From the NCBI RefSeq assembly GCF_001078595.1, contig NZ_LFTY01000002.1, positions 393,378-457,377 on the forward strand: 64,000 nt of DNA. The letters are read 5' to 3'. This DNA comes from Candidatus Rhodobacter oscarellae (lineage in GTDB: Bacteria; Pseudomonadota; Alphaproteobacteria; Rhodobacterales; Rhodobacteraceae). Position 1 is the stretch's first letter. Each line of letters opens with the position of its first letter. The notes below the pieces were generated by a model. That model was given only the letters and a program-made list of their open reading frames with translations. It was not told the origin of the DNA and ran no database searches. Positions 53,628-60,680 of the stretch are shown here, in pieces. Position numbers and translations under genes: made by a program.

Positions 53628-54295
53628 CAGACCAGCTGTCCGCCACGCAGGTGCAACCGCCGCGCCATTCGACCGGCCACGCGCTTTGAGTGGGTGACCA
53701 TCAACAGCGCCGCATCCGTTTCGCGCACCAGGTACAGCATGACGTCCAGAACCGCATCGCCCGTGGCCTCGTCCAGATTGCCGGTCGGTTCGTCAGCTAG
53801 AACCAATGCGGGCCGCCCGGCCAAAGCACGCCCAATGGCCACGCGTTGTTGCTGCCCGCCCGAGAGCTGCTCTGGGAACTTTGTCAGGTGGTCCGCCAGG
53901 CCCAGCTTATCGGCCAAAGTGGCGCACCATTCCGGAGCGCCGCGTCCGGCCAACCTAGCCTGAAAGCTGATATTGTCCCTCACATTCAAGGACGGGATCA
54001 GGTTAAACTGCTGGAAAACAACAGAAATGTGATCACGTCGCAGCGCGGCGCGCTGGCTGTCGCCCAGGCCATGGGTTGCGTGACCCAGAACAGAGACCTG
54101 GCCCTTATTTGGCGCATCCAGCGCACCGGCCAGGTGCAACAATGTGCTCTTGCCGCTACCGCTTTCGCCGGTCAGCGCGAGCGTGTCGCCGCCGGGCAAG
54201 TCCAGGCTGACGCCTCGCAAAACCTCGATCGGGCCAGTGTCGCCGGGAAAACTCTTCCAGACATCAGAGATGGTCAAAACTGCGGCGCGCGTCAT
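53627..54295 (-). CDS. LolD/MacB-type ABC transporter ATP-binding protein
   Basis: A 222-residue ATPase. Walker A GESGSGKSTLLHL, signature LSGGQQQRVAIGRALA, and Walker B ALVLADEPTGNLD are intact; LDEATG and the H-loop MVTHS follow. It belongs to the group that serves FtsX-type permeases. First gene of a four-gene operon with the permease, the lipocalin-like protein and the FMN protein. Confidence 0.95.
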   Translation of the reverse strand: MTRAAVLTISDVWKSFPGDTGPIEVLRGVSLDLPGGDTLALTGESGSGKSTLLHLAGALDAPNKGQVSVLGHATHGLGDSQRAALRRDHISVVFQQFNLIPSLNVRDNISFQARLAGRGAPEWCATLADKLGLADHLTKFPEQLSGGQQQRVAIGRALAGRPALVLADEPTGNLDEATGDAVLDVMLYLVRETDAALLMVTHSKRVAGRMARRLHLRGGQLV

Positions 54296-54774
54296 GCTGT
54301 TAGACTTATCGTGTTGCGCCGCAATAGACAGCCCCTGAGGCGGTCTGCCGCAGTTGCTTCAATCTACCGGCGGGCCGCTGGGCTTGGCATCGCTGCGGCA
54401 GGTGGATGTCGATCCGCGCGGTCTGGCTCGCCCCATTTCGCTAGGACAGAGCTGCCAAAAGAAGGGCGGCGCCCGCGTTGCGCCGCCTTAGGATGCTGGG
54501 AGGTAGATGTTCTACTTTTCAACAATGTCCCGAAGTCCGAGCAATTGTTCAAGATTTGGGCGCAAACTTTACCTATCGGCGACCAAAAGTGTTGCAAATC
54601 TCCACACATGTCGAAATGGGTTGCGTGCCGGCGGGCAAGCACATTCTCGGGTGGAATATGTGACCGGCGGACCCAACGACTTGAAGGACCAGGCATTTTC
54701 CATTCGCGTGCCGCGGCTGCGGTGGCAGCATGTCTAAAAACACCGCCCCGGAATGCTACAGAGTTTCCCGACGT
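54296..54774. other. Intergenic region ABC operon to flavin reductase
   Basis: No gene supported; GC is lower than the neighbours. A hairpin at 54465-54487 (GGCGGCGC with GCGCCGCC) followed by TTAGG may be a terminator in the plus sense. The promoter of the ABC operon should lie near 54300-54380. Confidence 0.4.
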
Positions 54775-55269
54775 TTATGCCGAGCCTTCAAAGTCTCCAT
54801 AGGCGCCTTGGCTAAAGACTAGCGGCGGCCCCTCGCGCCAGCTCACCCGGTCTACGCGCGCGACAATGATTCCGTGATCACCGCCGTCATGGGTCGCCAG
54901 ATGCGCGCATTCAAAGCGCGCCAAGCAGCCGTTGATCAACGGGGTTTGATGTTCGTTTGGCGACCAATCCAGCCCGTCAAACGCCGTTCCGTCGCGGATA
55001 AATGCCTCGCAAATCTCGCGCTGCTCGGCGCCGATGATGTGGATGGCGAAATGCTTGGCCGAGGCAAAGGCCTGGTAGCGACGCGAGGATTTCGCAGGCG
55101 ACCAAAGCACCATGGCCGGATCCAGCGAGACGCTGGCAAAGCTGTTGGCGGTGATGCCAAGCGGGCCGATCTCGCTGTCGGTGGTGACCACGGTCACTCC
55201 GGTTGCAAAGCGCCCCAACGCGTCGCGAAATTCGCGCGTGGTCTCCGAGCAGGGGGTGATGCTTTGCAT
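54775..55269 (-). CDS. NADH:FMN oxidoreductase-type flavin reductase
   Basis: I chose the ATG at 55269, which has AAAGGA five bases before it and gives the usual N-terminus; an ATG at 55296 overlapping the upstream stop is possible. The 164-residue protein has the flavin-reductase split barrel: FRDALGRFATGVTVVTT, LGITANSFASVSLDPAMVLW, AIHIIGAEQREICEAF and GDHGIIVARVD. It would supply reduced FMN to the SsuD-like monooxygenase encoded two genes upstream in the same operon. Confidence 0.92.
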   Translation of the reverse strand: MQSITPCSETTREFRDALGRFATGVTVVTTDSEIGPLGITANSFASVSLDPAMVLWSPAKSSRRYQAFASAKHFAIHIIGAEQREICEAFIRDGTAFDGLDWSPNEHQTPLINGCLARFECAHLATHDGGDHGIIVARVDRVSWREGPPLVFSQGAYGDFEGSA

Positions 55270-55295
55270 CGTGATCCTTTCAACCCCATCGGGCA

Positions 55296-56186
55296 TCAAG
55301 CCACCTCGTGACCCAGCGCCGCGGTATACAACTCGAACCAGGTCTGGCGGTCCATGTCGACCTTAAACGCGTCCGAGAAGGCACGTATCCGGCCCAGGTT
55401 GTTGGACCCCATCACAGGCAGGATGCGCGCGGGATGTGCCAAGAGCCAGGCCACAGCCACGGCGGAGCGGTCCACGCCGTTCCTTTCGGCCACCTCGGTC
55501 ATCTTCGCCACGAGCCCGGTCTCGGCGGCAGCCGCCACCAGCGCGCCTCCGCCCAGCGGCGACCAGGCCATGATCGGTGTCTTGCGCTCCTGCAGAAAGG
55601 CCACATCGCCATTGCTGAAGGGGGCGTGGCAAAGGAGGCTGATCTCGATCTGATTGGTGACCAGCGTGTTGGACATGCTTGATTGCAGCAGCGTCCAGTC
55701 GTGCAGCTTAAAGTTTGACACGCCGACATTGCGCACCTTGCCGGCCTTCACCAGCGCGTCCAAGACCGCGCCGGTCTCTTCGGCGTCCATCATCGGGTCC
55801 GGGCGGTGAATAAGCAAGAGGTCTACATAGTCGATCCCCATAAGTTTCAGGGACATATCGACCGAAGTTGAGATATGCTCGCGGCTGGTGTCGTAGTATT
55901 TCACGCGCGCGTTCGCATGCCGCCCGACCGGGGCAACGATGTCGCATTTCGTCACGATCTCGATCTGATCGCGCAGCGAAGACGTCAAGGCGGTTCCCAG
56001 CAACTCCTCGGCCTCATAGCCGCCATAGATGTCGGCCTGGTCCATCGTGGTGATGCCCTGTTCAAGGCAGGCCTCGATCTTTTCCTGGATATGCCCGGGC
56101 GAGGTGTCATCAACGTCCCCCAGCCGCCACATGCCATAGACAACGCGGCTCATCTCTAGACTGTCGGAAAGGCGGATACGCTCCAT
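55296..56186 (-). CDS. Aldo/keto reductase (YdhF-like)
   Basis: A 296-residue TIM-barrel NADPH-dependent reductase. The catalytic residues fit: DQADIYGGYEAEELLG (Asp and Tyr), TKCDI (Lys) and DLLLIHRPDP (His). It resembles E. coli YdhF. It lies between the flavin monooxygenase and the flavin reductase and shares their operon; its start overlaps the stop of the monooxygenase gene. An aldehyde product of the oxygenases could be its substrate. Confidence 0.9.
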   Translation of the reverse strand: MERIRLSDSLEMSRVVYGMWRLGDVDDTSPGHIQEKIEACLEQGITTMDQADIYGGYEAEELLGTALTSSLRDQIEIVTKCDIVAPVGRHANARVKYYDTSREHISTSVDMSLKLMGIDYVDLLLIHRPDPMMDAEETGAVLDALVKAGKVRNVGVSNFKLHDWTLLQSSMSNTLVTNQIEISLLCHAPFSNGDVAFLQERKTPIMAWSPLGGGALVAAAAETGLVAKMTEVAERNGVDRSAVAVAWLLAHPARILPVMGSNNLGRIRAFSDAFKVDMDRQTWFELYTAALGHEVA

Positions 56187-57340
56187 CAGACCCGAGCCCC
56201 CATGCCAAGCGGTGTCTTGGGGGTGCTGCTAGGCACGCGCCCATAGGCATGCGGCAGCGAGCAGGTTTTTAGTTCGGGCATTACGAGCCTTCCAAAGTGT
56301 TTACATTCGTCGATATGAGGATAGCCCGAAAAGATAAAGGCGCGGATGCCCATTTTCCGGTATTCCTCGATCTCGGTGAGGATCTGGTCCGCGGACCCGA
56401 CCAGGGCTGCGCCGCAACCGGATCTTGCGCGCCCCACGCCGGTCCAGAGATGCGGCTCGACATAGCCGAATTTGTCGGCCAGTTCCCGCGCCTTAGCCTG
56501 GTGCGCGACGCCCAGCGAGATCGAGTCATGTGCCCGTTCCCGGATCAATTTGCCGTATTCGTCGTCCAATTGCGCGGTGAGGTGCTCGGCATATTCCTTG
56601 GCCTCGGCCTCGGTGTCGCGCACGATCATGTGGACGCGCAGCCCGTAATCCAAGGTGCGATTGTAGTCCTGGGCGCGGGCGTTCACCGCCTTCATACGCT
56701 CGGCGATGTTCTCTTTCGGCTCCGGCCACATCAGGTAAACGTCGCAATGCTGGGCGCAAAGCTCGACCGCGGCGGGTGAGTAGCCGCCAAAGTACAAGAG
56801 CGGCCCGCCGGTCTGAAAGGGCTTGGCGGGATCAGTCCAAACATCTTTGAATTGATACACTTGCCCGTCATAGTTGATGTGCTCTTGGGTCCAGGCCTGC
56901 TTTAGGATCTCGACCACCTCGCGCGAGCGCTGATAGCGATAGTCGCTGGGGGCCTGCTCTCCGGGGAAGTCCGACGAGATGATGTTCACCGTCAGCCGGC
57001 CTTCAAGCATGTGATCCAGCGTGGCGATCGTGCGCGCCAGCATAATGGGCTGCATCTCGCCGCAGCGGACAGCCGCCAACATGTTGATCTTGCTGGTCAG
57101 CGGGGCGCAACCGGCGACAAAGCTCAGCGTGTCCTGGCCGACTTGGAACGAAGAGGGGCACAGAATGTTGCGAAAACCTTGGGCCTCCGCCTCAAGCAGG
57201 ATGTCGCGGCAATGCGCCCAGCTCGAGCGCAGATCGCCTTCAGGCACGCCAAGCTGCGCGTAGTCGTCGCTGCAAAGTGCTGAGAACCATGAAATTTCAC
57301 TGGCATCCAGGTCCGGGGAGGTAACGGGAACTACGGTCAT
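56186..57340 (-). CDS. SsuD-like FMNH2-dependent monooxygenase (LLM class)
   Basis: I chose the ATG at 57340 (MTVVPVTSPD). The 384-residue protein is a bacterial-luciferase-like TIM barrel closest in pattern to alkanesulfonate monooxygenase SsuD: INMLAAVRCGEMQPIMLARTIATLDHMLEGRLTVNI, LLYFGGYSPAAVELCA, and GRARSGCGAALVGSADQI. Such enzymes use FMNH2 and oxygen to cleave C-S or other bonds. A dedicated flavin reductase lies in the same operon. It is transcribed away from the GntR regulator over an 85-base interval. Confidence 0.9.
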   Translation of the reverse strand: MTVVPVTSPDLDASEISWFSALCSDDYAQLGVPEGDLRSSWAHCRDILLEAEAQGFRNILCPSSFQVGQDTLSFVAGCAPLTSKINMLAAVRCGEMQPIMLARTIATLDHMLEGRLTVNIISSDFPGEQAPSDYRYQRSREVVEILKQAWTQEHINYDGQVYQFKDVWTDPAKPFQTGGPLLYFGGYSPAAVELCAQHCDVYLMWPEPKENIAERMKAVNARAQDYNRTLDYGLRVHMIVRDTEAEAKEYAEHLTAQLDDEYGKLIRERAHDSISLGVAHQAKARELADKFGYVEPHLWTGVGRARSGCGAALVGSADQILTEIEEYRKMGIRAFIFSGYPHIDECKHFGRLVMPELKTCSLPHAYGRVPSSTPKTPLGMGARV

Positions 57341-57425
57341 TGATTCTCTGGTTGGTGGCGGAATTTCCCCTTGCCTAGCACTGCCTGCGCTGTGCATCAA
57401 TGCTGTATCAATTTCGAGAGACACC
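57341..57425. promoter_or_regulatory. Divergent promoter/operator between the catabolic arms
   Basis: It contains two direct repeats, GCTGTGCATCAAT (57389-57401) and GCTGTATCAAT (57402-57412), that abut. They are good candidates for the binding site of the GntR protein encoded immediately to the right, and would allow it to control both arms. Confidence 0.4.
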
Positions 57426-58118
57426 ATGGTACAGACACATGCCCTGCCGCTTTACGTGCAGATCAGCGAAATGCTGATCCGCGACATCCAGTCCGGGCGG
57501 CTGGGGGACGGAGAGCGCCTGCCGCCAGAGCGTGAGATGGCCAAGGATCTATCCATTTCGGTCGGCACGCTGCGGAAATCATTGGCGGATTTGTCCGAGA
57601 AAGGCCTCTTGGAGCGCCGCCAAGGTTCTGGAAATTACGTGCGCCATGGCGCGGCGCCCTCCAGCGTCTACGCCTTTTTTCGCCTGGAGCGGATCGAGGG
57701 CGGCGGGCTGCCCACGGCGCAGATCCTTTCCGTCGAACTGCGCGAGAAACCGGATTGTTTACCCGCGTTTGGCGACGGGCCTATGGCGCATCGCATTCGG
57801 CGACTTCGACATTTAGGTGGTGCGCCAGCGGCGGTCGAGGAGATTTGGCTGGATGCAAGTGCGTGCGCGGCTCTGAATGCCGAAGACCTCTCTGAATCGC
57901 TTTACCTGTTCTATAAGAACAGTCTGAATATTTGGATCCAGCGCGCGGAGGACCGGGTTGGCGTGGGCGACGCCCCGAACTGGGCGCGCGCGCATGGTTT
58001 CGACGGCACAATGGGGCTTGTGGACCGCGTCTCTTGGAGCCAAACCGGCGCCAGTGTTGAAGCCTCGCGCACCTGGTTTGACCCCAATACTGTGCGCTAT
58101 GTGGCACGATTAACCTGA
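57426..58118 (+). CDS. GntR-family (HutC type) transcriptional regulator
   Basis: A 230-residue regulator. The winged helix (LPLYVQISEMLIRDIQSGRLGDGERLPPEREMAKDLSISVGTLRKSLADL) precedes a UTRA effector-binding domain. It reads divergently from the flavin-monooxygenase operon and starts the Gfo/Idh-Rieske-DMGDH operon, so it probably senses the cluster's substrate or an intermediate. Confidence 0.93.
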   Translation: MVQTHALPLYVQISEMLIRDIQSGRLGDGERLPPEREMAKDLSISVGTLRKSLADLSEKGLLERRQGSGNYVRHGAAPSSVYAFFRLERIEGGGLPTAQILSVELREKPDCLPAFGDGPMAHRIRRLRHLGGAPAAVEEIWLDASACAALNAEDLSESLYLFYKNSLNIWIQRAEDRVGVGDAPNWARAHGFDGTMGLVDRVSWSQTGASVEASRTWFDPNTVRYVARLT

Positions 58119-59216
58119 ATGGAGACAAAGTTGGATACGTGTAAGTACGGCCTCATCGGCGCGGGTATGATGGGGCAAGAGCATATCCGGAATGTAGCCC
58201 TGATTGATGGCGCCGAAATCGCGGCGGCCTACGAGCCCGATGCGGGGATGTGCGGCGCGTTGCGCGCCTTTGCGCCCGAGGTGCAGATCGAGGCGTCGAT
58301 GTCCGACCTCCTGCGGCGCAGCGACCTGGACGCGTTGCTGATCGCAAGCCCTAACCAGGTGCACGCGCGTCAGTTGTCCGAGATCGCCAATACCCGCCCG
58401 CTTCCCATCCTGGTCGAAAAGCCGCTCTATACGGACCCCGGCGATTCCGCGTTGATCGAGAGCCTAAGTGCCGAGTATCCCTCGCCGATTTGGGTCGCGA
58501 TGGAGTACCGGTACATGCCGCCCATCGCCGCGTTCATACAGCGGGCGCAGGCGGCGACCGGCGGTATCAAGATGCTGACGATCCGCGAGCATCGCTTTCC
58601 GTTCCTGCCAAAGGTTGGCAATTGGAACCGCTTTAACAAGAACTCCGGCGGGACCCTGGTGGAGAAATGCTGTCACTTCTTCGATCTGATGCGGGTCATT
58701 TTGCAGGATGAGCCGGTCCGCGTGATGGCCAGTGGCGGCCAGGATGTGAACCACCTGGACGAGGTGTATGACGGCGAGAACTCGGATATCTGGGACGGCG
58801 CCTATGTGATTGTCGACTTTGCGTCCGGGACGCGCGCGATGTTGGATCTGTGCATGTATGCGGAGGGCTCTGAGTATCAGGAAGAGCTGTCTGCCGTGGG
58901 CCCCGAGGGCAAGATTGAGTGCTTTGTTCCCGGGCCTGGCCGATTCTGGCCGGAGAATCAGCCGAACCCGATCCCAAAGCTCGTGCTCAGCCCGCGCCAC
59001 ACCAAGCAGCGTGACATCCTGGATATCCCGGTTGATCCCAAGCTTCTGACGGCGGGCGACCACAACGGCGCAACCTTCTATCAGCATCAGCGTTTCTTGG
59101 ATGTCGTGCGGGGCAAGGCCGCGCCAGAGGTGACGCTGAGCGACGGCGCGAAGGCGGTCCAGATGGGTATGGCCGCCCAGCAGTCGGCGCTTACGGGGCA
59201 ATCTGTGTCGCTGTGA
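58119..59216 (+). CDS. Gfo/Idh/MocA-family oxidoreductase
   Basis: A 365-residue NAD(P)-dependent dehydrogenase: Rossmann motif YGLIGAGMMGQEHIRN, and LVEKPLYTD with the family's catalytic lysine. The C-terminal domain shows SGGTLVEKCCHFFDLMR. The ATG at 58119 follows directly on the regulator stop; a TTG at 58131 has GGAG at better distance and could be the real start. It lies between the regulator and the Rieske gene, so its role in the pathway is inferred from context only. Confidence 0.9.
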   Translation: METKLDTCKYGLIGAGMMGQEHIRNVALIDGAEIAAAYEPDAGMCGALRAFAPEVQIEASMSDLLRRSDLDALLIASPNQVHARQLSEIANTRPLPILVEKPLYTDPGDSALIESLSAEYPSPIWVAMEYRYMPPIAAFIQRAQAATGGIKMLTIREHRFPFLPKVGNWNRFNKNSGGTLVEKCCHFFDLMRVILQDEPVRVMASGGQDVNHLDEVYDGENSDIWDGAYVIVDFASGTRAMLDLCMYAEGSEYQEELSAVGPEGKIECFVPGPGRFWPENQPNPIPKLVLSPRHTKQRDILDIPVDPKLLTAGDHNGATFYQHQRFLDVVRGKAAPEVTLSDGAKAVQMGMAAQQSALTGQSVSL

Positions 59217-59301
59217 GAAAGACCCATGTCGCGGCTGGCTTGGACGCCGGTCGCGGCGCGAGCGCAATCTGGGGGCAGTTAGAGAACCGCTAGGTTGCCC
59301 C

Positions 59302-60456
59302 ATGCCAAACTCTGAACTGCAAAGCGTGCTTCAGCCCGTCGCCTCTGCGAAGGGCCTGCCGAACGCGCATTACACATGTGATCAGACCTTCGCCGAAGAA
59401 CGTCAGAAGGTCCTTTTCGACAATTGGGCCGGGATCGGCTTTGCGCAGGACCTTGCGCCGGGCGAGGCGATGCCGATTGATTTTGTGGGGCTGCCCCTGG
59501 TTGCCGTGCGCACCAGAGAGGGGACGATCAAGGTCTTTCAGAACACCTGCCGACATCGCGGCATGGTGCTGGTGGAAGAGAAAAAGGCGGTCGGCGGCGT
59601 GATCCGCTGCCCCTACCATTCCTGGTGCTACGCGCTGACCGGCGAGCTTGTCGCCACTCCCCATGTTGGCGGGCCCGGCCACAACACCCACGCGGAAATT
59701 CGGCGCGAAGAGCTGGGCCTTAACGAGGTGCGCAGCCATGTTTGGCGCGACGTGATTTTCGTGAACGTCAACGCGCAAGCCCCTGAATTCGAGGACTATG
59801 CTGCGGATGCAATCGCGCGATGGCAGGAATATGAGGGGCAACCCGTCTACGGCGCCCAGGACAGCCAGTTTAAGTTCGACGTGGCCTGCAATTGGAAGCT
59901 CGCGGTGGAAAACTACTGCGAAAGCTACCATCTGCCGTGGATACATCCGGGCCTGAACAGCTACTCGCGCCTAGAGGACCACTACAACATCGAGGCCCCG
60001 GGGGCGTTCTCAGGCCAAGGCACGATGGTCTACCGGCCCATGATCACCGAAAGCGGGCAGCGTTTTCCCGATTTCATCGGGCTCTCGGACAAGTGGGACG
60101 CCGGGGCGGAATACTTGTCCATCTACCCCAATGTCCTGTTGGGCGTGCATCGCGACCACGCCTTTGCCATCCTCTTGGAACCCAAGGCCAAGGACCAAAC
60201 GGTCGAGCATATCGCGCTCTATTACGCCAGCGAAGAGGCCGCGACGGGTCCGGAATGGAGCGATATGCGCAGCGCAAACACCGAGATGTGGCGCGAAGTC
60301 TTCAAAGAGGACATTTTCGTTGTGGAGGGCATGCAGAAAGGCCGACGCGCGCATATGTTCGACGGCGGAAAGTTCAGCCCCGCCATGGACGGCCCGACCC
60401 ATTGCTTCCACCATTGGGTCGCATCTCAGATGATCCGCCCGCTGGCGGCGGAATGA
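59302..60456 (+). CDS. Rieske oxygenase, quaternary-ammonium type
   Basis: A 384-residue terminal oxygenase. Rieske [2Fe-2S] motif C83-x-H85-x17-C103-x2-H106 (NTCRHRG and CPYHSW). The mononuclear-iron motif is E207-x2-H210-x4-H215 (ENYCESYHLPWIHPGL). The bridging position before the first histidine is glutamate, as in carnitine oxygenase CntA, rather than the usual aspartate, which favours a quaternary-ammonium substrate such as a betaine. No dedicated reductase is in the cluster. Its stop overlaps the next start (ATGA). Confidence 0.92.
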   Translation: MPNSELQSVLQPVASAKGLPNAHYTCDQTFAEERQKVLFDNWAGIGFAQDLAPGEAMPIDFVGLPLVAVRTREGTIKVFQNTCRHRGMVLVEEKKAVGGVIRCPYHSWCYALTGELVATPHVGGPGHNTHAEIRREELGLNEVRSHVWRDVIFVNVNAQAPEFEDYAADAIARWQEYEGQPVYGAQDSQFKFDVACNWKLAVENYCESYHLPWIHPGLNSYSRLEDHYNIEAPGAFSGQGTMVYRPMITESGQRFPDFIGLSDKWDAGAEYLSIYPNVLLGVHRDHAFAILLEPKAKDQTVEHIALYYASEEAATGPEWSDMRSANTEMWREVFKEDIFVVEGMQKGRRAHMFDGGKFSPAMDGPTHCFHHWVASQMIRPLAAE

Positions 60457-60662
60457 CGCTGGATGCGTCGCTGCGTGCGGCCCATGAAACCGGGGATAAA
60501 GAGAAGTTGGTCGAACTCTACACAGCCGCCGCAGATGCGGCCGAGGATGTCGACCAGGAGTGTTTCTTTCTCACCCACGCCTATGTCTTCGCGCTTGACG
60601 CGGACGATCCTCGGGCGCAGGCCTTGCGTGCCCGCCTAATTGACCACGGTCGAGAATCTTAA
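60453..60662 (+). CDS. Small helical protein between Rieske and DMGDH-like genes
   Basis: A 69-residue protein starting in an ATGA overlap with the Rieske gene. It is almost all helix, acidic and rich in alanine, and looks like two TPR-like helix pairs (LRAAHETGDKEKLVELYTAA and CFFLTHAYVFALDADDPRAQ). One cysteine. Function unknown; its tight coupling suggests an accessory or assembly role for one of the two flanking enzymes. Confidence 0.75.
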   Translation: MTLDASLRAAHETGDKEKLVELYTAAADAAEDVDQECFFLTHAYVFALDADDPRAQALRARLIDHGRES

Positions 60663-60680
60663 AGAACGGAGTGTAAGCCC

